From the NCBI RefSeq assembly GCF_000003815.2, contig NC_049989.1, positions 17,390,554 to 17,454,553 of the forward strand: a DNA stretch of 64,000 bases, written 5' to 3'. This DNA is from Branchiostoma floridae (lineage: Eukaryota > Chordata > Leptocardii > Amphioxiformes > Branchiostomatidae). The notes beneath the pieces were generated by a model. That model was not told the origin of the DNA. It saw only the letters and a program-made list of their open reading frames with translations, and did no database searches. Position numbers and translations under genes: made by a program. Positions 10,970 through 21,542 of the stretch are shown piece by piece (positions within the stretch are counted from its first letter, which is position 1; the number at the start of each line of letters is the position of its first letter).

Positions 10970-12440
10970 TTCCTTCCAGTCCTTGGGTACCTGGTCTGTG
11001 GGTAGCGACGATTTCTGGATGGTGGTGACTCGTGAGTATGGGGGAGAGTTCTGTGGTCAGCTCTTTCAGCATGCGTTGAGTGATGCTATCTGGGCCTGCT
11101 GCTGTTCAGTCTTGCAAGGAGCTTCTAAAAGACTTTGGGGCTGATCGTAAAGTCATTCATGGAGGGAAAGTCATCACGAGAGTGAGGCATTGAGCATCGG
11201 TCATTGAAGTCTGATGCTATGTATTCTGACTCCTTCGCTGAACGCAGTATAGAACTGTTCGGCCTTTTTGTTTGGGGTCAGTGACAAGCTTTCCATTAGG
11301 CTTTAGGGCAGGTACGCTGGTGGTGGTGGTGGGGCGCTGGTGCTTCACGTAGGTCCAGAATATTTTCAGGCTAGGTCCAGGGCTCTCTTCTGAGCTGGTG
11401 GGAGAGAACAGGTGTTCGGTGTATCTCCATCAGGAGCGCCGCATCTGCTTCCTGATCTCTGTTCATTTTTTTTCCTTCCGCATGTTCAGGCTGTCACTTT
11501 TTTTCATCTTCCTGTAAAGCCTGTCACGCTTTCTAATGAGAAGATTAATGCATTAGGTGCATACAGGGACGGGATTTTTCTCGTCTAGGTTTCATAGTCC
11601 GGATGTGATTGACCATGCTACCTTTCAGTGCCAACTTGAACTTCTTCCACAGTTCTTCTGTCGACATGTGTTCCAAGTCTGTGAAGTTCTGCTGTAGTGT
11701 CTCCATGTCCTGTTTATGGCTTTCCAGTTTGCGCGCCCGTAGGAGATGATGGGACAGTTGGCTTTCTGCAGTACTTCCGGCTTGGTCTTCCACTTGAATT
11801 ACACGATGTTGTGGTCGGAGATACCGCGGATGACTTCAACACGGAGAATGGGTGATGGAGAGTTTGTGAGGACTAAGTCTAGTTTATTTTCCCCGCGTGT
11901 ATGATCCTGTACTAGCTGGTCTAAAAATGTATCGTATAGAAGGTAGACAAACTGTTGGTGACGTGTCGTATGGAAGGGGTTTGGTTCCAGCGTCATGGTT
12001 TCCCAGTTCCACGATGAAAAGTTGAAGTCACCGGCGATGATCAGTTGCGCGCTCTTCATCGCTAAAGCTCTGCGAAGTGCCATGTCAAGCTTCTCAAGGG
12101 CTGCTTTGTCAGAAGAGAATGGGTGGTAGAACGCCCTGAGGTACAGTTAGCACTGGTTGCGTGTAAGTAGCTTCAGCCAAAGAATTTCGCCGCCAAAGTC
12201 AAGCTCAGGAACCTCTGTGCACTGCAGGTGATCCCTGACTGTGATGAGGACTCCGCCGACGCTCTTTCCGGTATTTTCTGTAGACGATAAAGCCATCAGG
12301 AAAAAAAAACTCTGTGGTCTTGATGTTTTGGTAGAGACAGGTCTCTGTTCGAAAGACGACGGCTGGTCTGCAACAAAGAAATGTAAAGTAAAGCTAGCGA
12401 GATATCAAAACTACGTAGGCTAATTGTCTTTGAATCATTG
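10970..12440 (-). pseudogene. LINE remnant: endonuclease, linker and RT start
   Basis: Minus strand. From ~12430 a broken frame gives 'FPDGFIVYRK' and then 'GKSVGGVLITVRDH'. The 12083-11799 frame has 'AGDFNFSSWNWE', 'LDLVLTN' and 'GISDHNIV', the metal-binding and catalytic motifs of the LINE endonuclease. 11793-11545 is the basic EN-RT linker. From ~11110, 'GPDSITQRMLKEL' and 'VPKDWKES' mark the start of the RT. The RT then stops abruptly at ~10970, where the DIRS gag fragment begins. Frameshifts are present but the EN region is well preserved. Confidence 0.75.
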
Positions 12441-12499
12441 CCACAGAGAGGCGATGTTCTCTAATGAAGCATCAAATTAGGACAGTTCCATAAATCTAA

Positions 12500-13045
12500 G
12501 TTTAACGTCGACCGTAGAGATGGAAGGCCTGACTAAGGGATGGAGGGTGGCTGTTAGCCGGGCAGATCCTGGCATAGTGCTTGAAGCCTCGCCACCTCCT
12601 ACACTGGTCTGGAGCCAGTGGAGGGTCTAGACGGGACCGATCGTTGCCGTAGCCGGACGGGTCTGCTGCTGGTGCAGGCAGATGGAGTGTGGCCACGGCG
12701 GTGCAGCTCGCTTTCGTCTTCCTCCACTTTACCGCTGTGTCTTCCACCGCCGCCTTCTCCGCGTCGCCGGTATAACTCACCACCAAAGTCTGGAAATCGC
12801 TTGGCCCAGCCTCCACTTGAAAGGAGAACAAAGAGGCGACGTAAATTCACTTTTGGGCTTGTAGATGACCAAATCTTGTTGCGGATTCGGCCAGGGACCT
12901 TAACAGGCTGGCCATTGTCGCCGGGAAAAGGCGAGCCCCACCTGGTTGCGTACGCCCGAGCCTCACGCAATAGGCATTCGGTGTCGTGTCCCTGCTCCCT
13001 GCCTTCGAGGCGTTCCGTTATCTCTTGGAGAGCCCTCAATTATTG
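12500..13045 (-). pseudogene. gag-like zinc-knuckle fragment
   Basis: Overlapping minus frames read 'LLREARAYATRWGSPF' (near 12970) and end with 'QCRRWRGFKHYARICPANS' near 12570, a Cys/His/Cys cluster like the 8.6-kb fragment but lacking one cysteine. Between them is a variable segment without a known domain. It lies upstream of the LINE endonuclease on the same strand but need not belong to it. Confidence 0.45.
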
Positions 13046-13569
13046 CGCAGCGACAATAACAGGGACGAGATTTAAACAATCCAATGAAAGAGATTATATA
13101 CGGAAATGCAGATTAAGATGTATGATGTTTCAAATGGGTGTCGAGAATGCTTTCAATATCCTGAAGTCATCCTTACAAACATTAATCTAAAACTGAAAAC
13201 AGTCACCTATGCGCCTTCGTCCAAAAAGAAAAGAAAAGAAACTTTCCATAAATTAACCCAGAACAAAAAAAATCCACAATGCATTATTACATGTACATGG
13301 AACGGTTTCTTTTTACTTTCCATTTAATTTGTTGACTTTTACTGATTTACTATGACTCATATTCAAAATGTGGTGTAATGTATTAATTTCCATGCCAGCA
13401 TGAAAAGTAAAGTTACTAGAAAATGTGAGTCTAAAGCTTGCACAATCTTCCTATCTGCTCTCATATACTCTAAACTAATGCAATCAACATTTCTGCTGTG
13501 AGAGACATATTGACTCCCATTTTTTTCCCTTCTGTGTTTCCCTCCCCCTCCCCCGGAAATTGTGCATCT
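13046..13569. other. No recognisable feature
   Basis: AT-rich sequence downstream (minus strand) of the Harbinger C-terminus. It may hold the 3' end of that transposon, but I did not find its terminal inverted repeat. Confidence 0.35.
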
Positions 13570-13895
13570 CATTAAGCATCCCGGCCTGCCTCCAGGCTCC
13601 TGGACAACTTCTCCGTCTGCACCTCTACATCCAGCTCCCCGTTCTGTAGGGCAGGGTACCTCTCTCTCATGAGGATATGCAAACACAAAGCAGCGCTGAA
13701 TTTTCGCTGCACTACTTTTGGTTTCTGGTGCATGGTGGTCAGCAAACACTTCCACCGGTTTGCCAATGAAGGAAAGGCGTTTTCCACAGCGCAATTTTGA
13801 CCAAGGGACAGGCGGTAGTTGAAGATCCTTACCTCATATGGCTTGTCTCGGCGGTAAAACGGTTTCATAATCCACTTCCTCAGAGGGAACATCTT
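13570..13895 (-). pseudogene. PIF/Harbinger transposase, C-terminal piece
   Basis: A 106-codon frame contains 'FPLRKWIMKPF', 'RIFNYRLSLG', 'VENAFPSLANRWKCLL' and 'LHILMRERYP'. These are the hallmarks of the C-terminal third of HARBI1-like transposases, including the region of the last catalytic acidic residue (the E in VENAF). Its N-terminal and DDE parts lie at 14665-15625 on the same strand. The two are separated by an unrelated ~0.8-kb insert. Confidence 0.8.
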
Positions 13896-14700
13896 TGGGC
13901 TCCGTGTCGGGACCCGGGCGCGTTACGAATACCTCGGTTGGCCTGGCCTTGGCCGTCGACAGGTTAGACGTATTGCTGCCCGTGCCGACTAGGGCCTTGG
14001 ATTTATGCTTCTTTCGTTAAACTACGGTAAATCCATCCGTGTTGGAAGACGTAGAAGCGCCAGATCTAGGGCGTCGGCGGGGCGATCGTGACACCGTAGC
14101 AAGGGACTTTGGCTTGGTAGTGCCACCATGACCTTGGATGTGCTCTTGGGTGGGACCCGGAGGTGGTCTTGATGTCGGGGAATGCACGGTCGACTGCGGG
14201 TGGTTTTCAGACACCACGTCAGCAAAGGTGGCACGACGAGACGCCTGCACGTATTGTAGTACTGACAACCTTGCGTTCTTTATGTCGACAATTTCTCTGT
14301 GGAGGGCCGCAAGCTCGACCTGCACTTTCACGTTGTCAAGGGTCGTGGCTCTGACGACTTTCAGTTCCTGTCGTATATTCTGAACCTCCTGGAGACACAA
14401 GGTGAGGTCCATGCGATCCAGACCTACGACAGTAACTCGGAGGGACGCGGATGCAAAAGTAGGAAGCGTCGTCGGATCTGTGGAATGCGGGACCCTCAAA
14501 ATGTCTGACATGTTCTTGGTGTACTTGTTGGGGTCTTGTCGCTTCTTAAAGCGTTTGCAGGGCTTGCAGGTATCAAACACCAGCTTTTTAGCTGCTTCGA
14601 TTTCATTGTAACGATATTGTAACGAAACTGTCTTCAGGCACAATTTCGTTACACTTGAACCCGGCTAACAAACATAGCAGGTCGTTGATGAAGATTTTGG
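13896..14700 (-). pseudogene. Retroelement ORF1-like fragment inserted in Harbinger
   Basis: A minus reading begins at ~14700 with 'FINDLLCLLAGFKCNEIV', continues in the 208-codon frame (14643-14017: 'YNEIEAAKKLVFD', a helical central part, a Pro/Ser-rich tail, 'TDGFTVV'), and after a stop continues to 'VFVTRPGPDTEPKD' at ~13900. I associate this layout with LINE ORF1-type proteins repeated in invertebrate genomes; the exact family is uncertain. It interrupts the Harbinger transposase between its DDE and C-terminal parts. There is one stop and at least one shift. Confidence 0.5.
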
Positions 14701-15625
14701 ACTGTGTGGAAGCAGCTCTGAAGGAGGGAACATAATACCTTGGTCCTCCATTACGGGTCGGAGGGGTCCGTTATTGAAGATCTCAAATGTTAGAAGATGA
14801 GGAGACCGGCGCTCCGACATCGACCGACAGGAATTCGTACCTGGCATCTATGGAGGACTATTCTGAAATAACCGTTGTAGTTGTAGAATACACTCCCAGA
14901 ATCGGGAGGACAGCTTATGCGGATATGTTTTCCATCGATGGCACCACATGCATGGTGGAAAGTTCCACCTTCGACCGAACTATTCCGCTACCTCCCGCCA
15001 TCCGTCCGCTGTCTGCGGGAAGTTAAACACGTCCTGGTTGCACTTAGTGATGATTGCCTGGCATACTTCTGGTATGAGGAAGGAATATTGTATTGTGTGG
15101 CACGCGGAAGATATCGGCAATAGACCTGTAGCTGTCGCCTGATGCTAAGTGTCTCAAGGTGATTGCTAACTTCAGCCCTGGTTTTATCGGTGTCCGATAC
15201 CTGCAATTATAAAAGATAGACGAAATAATCAAAATGCTGAATTGGCTTTACAGTATTTTCAGTTGTCTCTGGTCAGGATAATATTCAATACCTTTCCATT
15301 AGCGAGGATCAAATTTTATTTAAAAAAATTGAGCTAAACGTACATTCGATTCCTCTCGATGCGTGGCGTTACACGATGTAAAATCTTTCGGAACATCTAA
15401 GGGGTGATGCGGAAAATTCACGTTGTCCCCACCACACTCTGTAGCCAGCTCAATGATAAATGTATCATATTGGCCAAGTAGGCTCCACCGCTGGATCCAA
15501 TGCCTCACCCACCACCTACGTATACGTCGCCTTCTCACATTCTGTCTCTCTCGCAGAACCCTGATGAGGGCTGCCAAGATGACAGTTTGCCTTCCCTGAA
15601 CTTCAGCAAGCTGTAACTGTAACAA
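14665..15625 (-). pseudogene. PIF/Harbinger transposase, N-terminal and DDE pieces
   Basis: From 15625: 'RRRRIRRWWVRHWIQRW' and 'LLGQYDTF' (N-terminal basic region); then at 15195-15070 'PIKPGLKLAITLRHLA' and 'SYRSIADIFRVPHNTI' (helical region); then 15060-14660 in shifting frames, with remnants of 'EVCQAII', 'GRRWNFP', a degraded 'DGKH' region and 'NNGPLRPVMED'. This follows HARBI1-type transposases in order. At least three frameshifts and stops occur. Together with 13570-13895 it represents one element on the minus strand. Confidence 0.75.
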
Positions 15626-15959
15626 GTACAGCAGCCTGACCCTTTCCGGAGGTATCGCCTCTTGAGGATAATCGTACGACGCTGCAAAAGTTTGAACCTC
15701 ACCCGGTGCTCTGCGATGGCTGATATTGAATACGATTTAGCTGCGATTCACAATTAGCCCTTATGTTTTGTCAGCAGGGTCCAGAGCCTCGCAAAGTATC
15801 TTTTGCAGTGTCCGTATAGGTAGAGTTTCTCTACTTAGAGTTCTTATGTGGACGTGCCGTGTCCCTTTTGTTTTGAAACGTATTGCACACTCCCTGCACT
15901 CGTGTGGCTTTTTTCCTTTTTATTCCTTTAGATGGCTATTGTCTAGTATTTTCGTTGGA

Positions 15960-16245
15960 GCAGCAGCTGATACACTCGCCTGGCCAGAATGTCTGAATCA
16001 CACACAAGGCGTTGCTGCGATGGTCTTTTCTTTGATACACGATGGCAATGGAGATGGTAGTACAGCATATGATCAGCAGCAGTTACGCAGGCCCCGCCAG
16101 AAAGGCTGACTCATAAGACGTTGCTGCGATGGTCCTTGATGCGCGATGACATTGGAGATGGTCGTACGGCACAATCAGCAGCAGATACACATGCCCCGAC
16201 GGAAAGGCTGAATCACAAGGCGTTGCTACGATGGTCCCTGTTTCT
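15960..16245. repeat. ~110-bp tandem repeat, about 2.5 copies
   Basis: The segment containing GCGTTGCTGCGATGGTC and a following GGAGATGGT...CAGCAGCAG recurs near 16010, 16118 and (partly) 16220. Divergence is moderate. 15626-15959 upstream shows no recognisable feature. Confidence 0.75.
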
Positions 16246-16329
16246 TTTACATCCTGTCTAGACTGACTGTACAGCGTATCTGAATCCTATTTTCAAACTA
16301 GTGATCAAGGGGAGTAAGCTGTATCAGTG

Positions 16330-16985
16330 ATTATAAGGTATGATGATGATGGCTGTTCTTCGTGTCCGAAGATCATTGGGAAGGTTGTCTTCGGTCTCCC
16401 CTGCATGCTCTCATGTGGCTATGTAGTCCAATCCTCAATCCGCACCTCCTGGTGCAGGATGGGCAATTGAAGCCCTGTGCATATGGAGGCTGGTCGGCCA
16501 CAGCTTTCCTTCGTCTTCTCCTCTCCTCTGCTTTCTCTCTCTTCGAGCTGCCTCGAAGCTTTCAGCTCCTCTCTTGCATGCAGCTTTCCAGGTTTTTCTG
16601 TCTGTGGCAATACTTTCCCATTCCCTGACTGGGATGCCGGCTGAGCTGAGCTGGTGTTTCAGTTGGTCCTTATAGCGTTTTCTAGGAGCTCCTCTGTCAC
16701 GCTTGCCCTGACACAGCTCTCCGTAGAAGACAGCTTTGGGCATTCTGGATTCCTCCATTCGTGACAGGTGGCCAGCCCGGCGTAGCTGCTTTGACATCAG
16801 CATTGTCTCTACGCTTGGAAGATTGGCTCTCCCTAAGACTTCGTTGTTCGTTACATAGTCTTGCCACTTAATACCCATTATGCACCGCAGGCAACGCTGG
16901 TGGAAGCGTTCCAGAAGTTTCACCTGCTTCCGGTACATGGTTAAAAATGTATATGATATATAGCTAATAAGCAGTGTCATTTTGT
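16330..16985 (-). pseudogene. LINE C-terminal region with terminal C2H2 finger
   Basis: The 181-codon frame (16980-16435) matches the post-RT region of a LINE found in many invertebrates: 'KLLERFHQRCLRCIMGIKW', 'LRRAGHLSRM' and 'GAPRKRYKDQLKHQL', ending in a basic Arg-rich stretch. After a one-base shift, 'FNCPSCTRRCGLRIGLHSHM' supplies the C-terminal Cys2His2-like finger that these ORF2 proteins carry. A CATCATCATCAT run on the minus strand near 16340 is compatible with a short-repeat 3' tail. The element is 5'-truncated. Confidence 0.75.
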
Positions 16986-17079
16986 TTCGTTGATTAGTCT
17001 CAGTAATAATGGCACTGGACTTTTACGAAATCTTGTAGTACAGAAGGTAGGTAAAGTAAGTGTTTGTGAGTTCCACAGG

Positions 17080-17740
17080 TTATGGCCATGCGTCTGTCCA
17101 CGGTCATAATTTTAACTTGCTTTGTTAATCAGGCATACAAAGATGACCCGGCCTAGTTTGAGGCCTTACGAAACACCTGCGGTACGTGTCTCTCAGCCTG
17201 ACGTGGTAGATCCGTAAAATATTTTCTGTTGCCTTCATGTCAGGAAGCTCTCAACCCATGGTACAATGGAAGCTCTCATACCCATGTTCAGTAGCCTACA
17301 GATAGCGTGTTGATGGTTGACAGTGAAGTCGATCAACACTAACCTTCCCATGTTGCTACTTACTTCAGCGCCTTGAAAGAAGAAATGTGCCAAACTTACA
17401 AGACAGTGGGTTGTACAACTTCTCATAATAGCCCAGAATCATCGCTGATGTGATGTCATCCAATTCGCCTAAAGGCCTTTGAATATCTTTACAAATACTG
17501 CCATTAGGGAAATTGGGCGTAATTTGTCCACAACTGCTGGGAGTTCTTTCAGAATCCGAGTCATGACAACCTCTTTCCACTGGGTGAGAACGACCCCTTC
17601 TCGGAGTGAGGTGTTGAAAACATCTGCTAGAAGGTCAGCAAGTTCACAGGCAAACACTTTCAGAAGTCTTGGGGCGACTCCGTCCGGCCCACCGACCGTT
17701 CCGAACGCTGATGTGACTATAAGTTATTTGTACATTTAAC
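17080..17740 (-). pseudogene. LINE reverse transcriptase remnant
   Basis: Minus frames contain 'ELADLLADVFNTSLREGVV' and 'VVDKLRPISLMAVF' (17657-17470), then in another frame 'RLVLIDFTVNHQHAI' and 'GMRASIVPWVESFL' (17340-17235). The fingers/palm order agrees with the intact LINE at 43.7-46.2 kb ('SLREGRVPQVWK', 'DKLRPVSLTSQ', 'RSSLIPWICDFL'), so it is a diverged member of the same clade. Confidence 0.7.
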
Positions 17741-18285
17741 AGGGATGGATCTGGATAGGAAAGAAGTAAATAGAAGCTCCAGCCTTGCTACATGGTATGC
17801 CGTCACAAACAGCTTCTTGATCACTTAGAGAGCTAAAACTTCGAGAACTAAACCTCAGACTGCGTGTGCCGATGCGGAATTCGCTAGACGTGTCGGCAAA
17901 AACTGCCGACACGCCTCTTAGTACATTGCTTAATTCTCTTCTACCACCCAACTATGCTAAACTCGTCCAGAACTTTTAAATTACCTGTGCATAAAGGTAA
18001 AAGAAATACAACACAAAGTAAAAATTTCACCGAGGACATTCCTTTTTTATGGCATACACAGAAATATTTATAACGTTATATATTATGTTTACTGAAAGAA
18101 TGAATAATGCATAAATTATTTAAGAAGTTACAAGACTGTTTGGAAATTATCAGAATTCACAGCATTCTCCTGATTTCATACAATAATATATACGCCTATT
18201 TCGGACAATGAAGAGTGTCAGGATCGGGGAAGTTTATGGCTCCATCGACAAGACATCGACAGATTCATTGAAAATCTGAGGGTCC
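17741..18285. other. No recognisable feature
   Basis: AT-rich. A 71-codon minus frame at 17736-17951 has no recognised motif. Confidence 0.35.
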
Positions 18286-18289
18286 GACA

Positions 18290-18870
18290 TTGAACAAGAG
18301 CCACTCACATAGGTCCATAGGAACTTGTATTGCGCATCTACCTACGCAAGCAACACCACAGGGAAGAATCCCTAGTAATTGTAATACTGCCTGCCTGATT
18401 GGGAGGACATCTCATGAACTTTCCATCCAAGGCACCACATGAGTGAGGCACTTCCCATCTGTCCTTGAATTATTTCGCAATAGGCTTCCACTCCTCGGCT
18501 GTTGTAGTTAAAAAACATTACTTTATGTCTGTGCTCCTCGCGGATAGCTTGGCAAAACTCTTGCACAAATTCAGAGATGGTGACATGTAAACACGACATG
18601 AATACTGAAGACAATGATACTTGTCACCTGTAACCAGGGAACAGACTGCCACCAACTTAAGTCCTGGTGTTAGACTTATTTTCATGAATTCAATCAAGAA
18701 ACAGGTTAGGTAATTCTTGGGCCAACCCATGGCAATAGTTCGTCGAACATATCGGGATCGATGTGGAGGTAGTTTAAAAAGTTGCCCTCATCTTCCAGCC
18801 TCATGCATCAATTCTTGAATCAGCAGGGTGTAGTCACCAAACTGCTATAACGTGCGGAAGCTAGAGCGAA
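18290..18870 (-). pseudogene. Second PIF/Harbinger transposase remnant
   Basis: From ~18850 the minus strand reads 'QFGDYTLLIQELM', 'NYLHIDPDMFDELLPWVGPR', 'LTPGLKLVAVCSLVTGDKY', 'TISEFVQEFCQAIREE' and 'VPHSCGALDGKFM' in alternating frames. The last carries the first catalytic aspartate (GALDGK) of HARBI1-like transposases. The remainder of the DDE domain is missing. It differs from the 13.6-15.6 kb copy, so two separate families or subfamilies are present. Confidence 0.75.
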
Positions 18871-18879
18871 ATATTTGTC

Positions 18880-19096
18880 TTCCTCATTTTTGCATAAATG
18901 ATAATAATAAACATAAATCACTAACAACATAACTTGTCAATATATTTTACACAGCTTGTTGAAACAGTCTATATGCAGTAATGACAAAATGAACCGACAG
19001 AACTATATGTCTATGGGAAAACAAAATGGGTCCGAAAAGATCCGCTTTCGGTCAGATTTGTCGTAAAATGTACAGGTCGGATGAGCGTTAATGTAG
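18880..19096. mobile_element. End fragment of TTAA-type MITE (same family as 21.5 kb)
   Basis: This stretch aligns with the last ~210 bp of the MITE at 21543-22483: shared AACTTGTCAA, AATGACAAAAT, ATATGTCTATG, CGGTCAGAT and TCGTCGTAAAA, ending CGGATGAGCGTTAA against CGGATGAGGGTTAA. The other end is not found, so it is a truncated copy next to the Harbinger remnant. Confidence 0.75.
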
Positions 19097-19342
19097 TGCA
19101 TTGTGGTGAGCTTAGATCTCCTTTGTCTCTTTACTTTTACCTTGCTAGTTTTATGAACTGGACAGGGGTAAACATGGCTGTTGTATTATAGAACCGCTAT
19201 TCTTCGTCCTCTTCTACTGTCTGATCATTGATGAGTTGAGCAAATGGAGATCTTAACGAGGAATTTCAAACACTTGCAGTATTGAGTCAATACCTTGTGA
19301 GCTTTTGGTAGCCCGTAGGATTTTGAAGTTAATTATATATTC

Positions 19343-19640
19343 ACACTGATGGACCTCAGAAATAGGTTGAGGAATGGGCCGTGAAGACCGAGGTCCGAAA
19401 AAGGTTCCAAACGAAGGCCGCTATACATGCGGAGGGGGTGGGTGGGTGTATATTTCTGGAGCTATATCAAATCGCTAACTGCGGCCCCTACCGTCGATTA
19501 CACCGTATTCCGTGTGATATCGCGAAAAAAATATCTCGTGAAAGGTCAAAGTTGAAATGACGTCAGTGAGAATCATTCTATATTTACACTGGTGGACCTC
19601 AGAAATAGGTTAAGGAATGGGCCGTGAAAACCTCGGTATT
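19343..19640. repeat. ~55-bp direct repeats, ~238 bp apart
   Basis: CACTGATGGACCTCAGAAAT near 19345 and CACTGGTGGACCTCAGAAAT near 19583 start two near-identical segments that continue through GGAATGGGCCGTGAA. The spacer is 180-190 bp with no open frame. Confidence 0.85.
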
Positions 19641-19678
19641 TCTTCTTCTATAGGATGGCCGATTCTTCCCTCCTTCTA

Positions 19679-20581
19679 CAGTCAAACCTGTCTATAGCGC
19701 CCACTCAAGGGACTGGTCAAAATTGGCCACTATAGAGAGGTGGCCACTATAGAGAATATGCTAATTAGTTGACCACAAGCAATAAGTTACACATGCTTTT
19801 AGTACCCACTGATATTTATTCACATAATACAGTACTGTTCATGTACTGCAATGATTTTTACACTATATGTATTAAGAAAACAAAAGCTATAAAAGTTTTA
19901 AACTTCTACAGTTGATATTGTCTGAAGAGACCGGTATCGTCATATTTCTTTGATCTTTCGTCTTGTATCATTTGATACTTCGCCGCCCGTGTGTTCCCGC
20001 TCGCGTTCACACGTCAGATTCGCCCATTATGCTAATGTGGTACTCACAAGAAAAGTCACGTCATTTTAGACTTATCTCTTAATAAATGTTAGAATAATAT
20101 TCACCATAGTCTGAAGTTCATATCATTTTGTCTTTGTAACAGTTAATGTAGACATTTTTGTGATGTAAATTAACCTAAGCGATAGTGTATTAGAACGTAA
20201 CTTTAACACAAATTACCTCCGTAATGTTGGTGTCGTCTATTGACCTTATATGACCTCGTTTGTCAGCGGGTATGGGTAGCGCCAGTTTACGAAGTTTTGT
20301 TTTGAAAATAAGTCAAAGAGGTTTTAAATCCGGCGTAGGGTGACGATACGGCCGCTGTATATGGCCGAACGCGTGCCGAAACACAGATCAGCGGTCCGCG
20401 TGGCCGTCATCGGCAGTGTTTTTGTACCTGCGGGACCGGAAATCGTGTGGCCGTGGCCGCGTTGGACAGGTGGCCGCTAAGCCTATTTCTTAATCATTAC
20501 GAATCCAAGGGACCGACAAAAAGTGGCCACTATGGGCAGGTGACCGTTATGCAAAGGTTGCCGCTAATACAGGTTTGACTG
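19679..20581. mobile_element. Tc1/mariner-type MITE
   Basis: A 903-bp element begins CAGTCAAACCTGT and ends ACAGGTTTGACTG, with TA on both sides (19677-19678 and 20582-20583). Inner arms continue with TGGCCACTATAG-type motifs in inverted orientation. The perfect terminal match and TA target duplication suggest Tc1/mariner. No transposase frame lies inside, so it is non-autonomous. Confidence 0.8.
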
Positions 20582-20589
20582 TATTATCT

Positions 20590-21283
20590 AAATTCCTCCT
20601 ACCTTCCAACCCTGCGAACTTCTCCAGACCTCATTACTATCATACACCCTTCCTTTCACCTTAATACTCTCTCCCATCCTTACACCCACTCTCACTCCCC
20701 CACCTCACCCGAAAATATCACACGACTCGAAATAGGTTCTCTCCATTTAATCGTCATATTTTCCAAACCTGAACATGCCGTTGTATTTTTACCTACTACT
20801 GTCATTACATATTTCTTCCCTCATGCTCAATACACAGTTTGTCTTCACTTGAAGGCTTGTTTAAAGCCTCGCAAGGAGTTGTTGGGAGGCCATCGGGGTT
20901 TCACCTGTCACTAACTCTGCAAGTGCGTTGGATGCTCCTTGTGGTCGATAAACCATAGGTTTTCGATTATAGTGAAATTTGGACTAATAATGGGTCACAA
21001 TTGTTACATGGGGCAGTTTGGAGAGCAAAAATTTCAACATTCCCGATATTGCAAAGAAATCAAACTTTATAGAGTATTTAAATCCATTGCATGTTATAAG
21101 AAGACGTTAGAAGCAGATGCAAAAATGGCAAATTAAAAAGAAACGGGCCAGATGTACTTTGCTTTATTTTACACATGTGCATATTATTGGTCTCACTGTT
21201 GATAAGTTTGAATTGCAAGGGGTGGGGGGTTTATTTCAAGATACGACTTTACATTTTGTATCCAACGTCTTGTATTGATGGTG
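20590..21283. other. No recognisable gene; probable 3' region of DIRS element
   Basis: A C/T-rich stretch at 20600-20720 resembles in composition the one 3' of the first recombinase remnant. The catalytic half of the recombinase expected here is missing. Small frames at 20939-21136 and 21175-21366 are unassigned. Confidence 0.35.
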
Positions 21284-21538
21284 TTAACTATTTCCCAAGT
21301 GGGTGTCATAATTTTGAACTTGACATTTATCGACCCCCCTATCTCTGGCCAGGATATACATTTTGACAGAGGCTACCCCTCGAGTTCGTATCTTCTCATC
21401 AACAAACTTCGCTATCAGTACTAATTTATCCAAAAATAACGGAATGGCTTGCTTTGGGGTAATCGCGACCCTTACTGTAACGTCTAATAGAGTATTGTTT
21501 TGTCGGGTTTCCTCCCACAACAACGGTTCCCCATTCAC
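21284..21538 (-). pseudogene. DIRS-like tyrosine recombinase, middle piece
   Basis: The frame contains 'AITPKQAIPLFLDKLVLIAKFVDEKI' (in part) and a degraded 'YILARDRG', matching the core-binding domain just before the catalytic domain of YR-retroelement recombinases. It continues the 22.5-22.9 kb fragment once the intervening MITE is ignored, after one frameshift. The catalytic domain is absent. Confidence 0.65.
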
Positions 21539-21542
21539 TTAA

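Noticed and set aside
10472-12440. Idea that gag fragment and LINE endonuclease form one element
   Set aside because: The RT of the LINE stops within a motif at ~10970 and the gag matches the DIRS element at 27 kb, so they are separate elements brought together.
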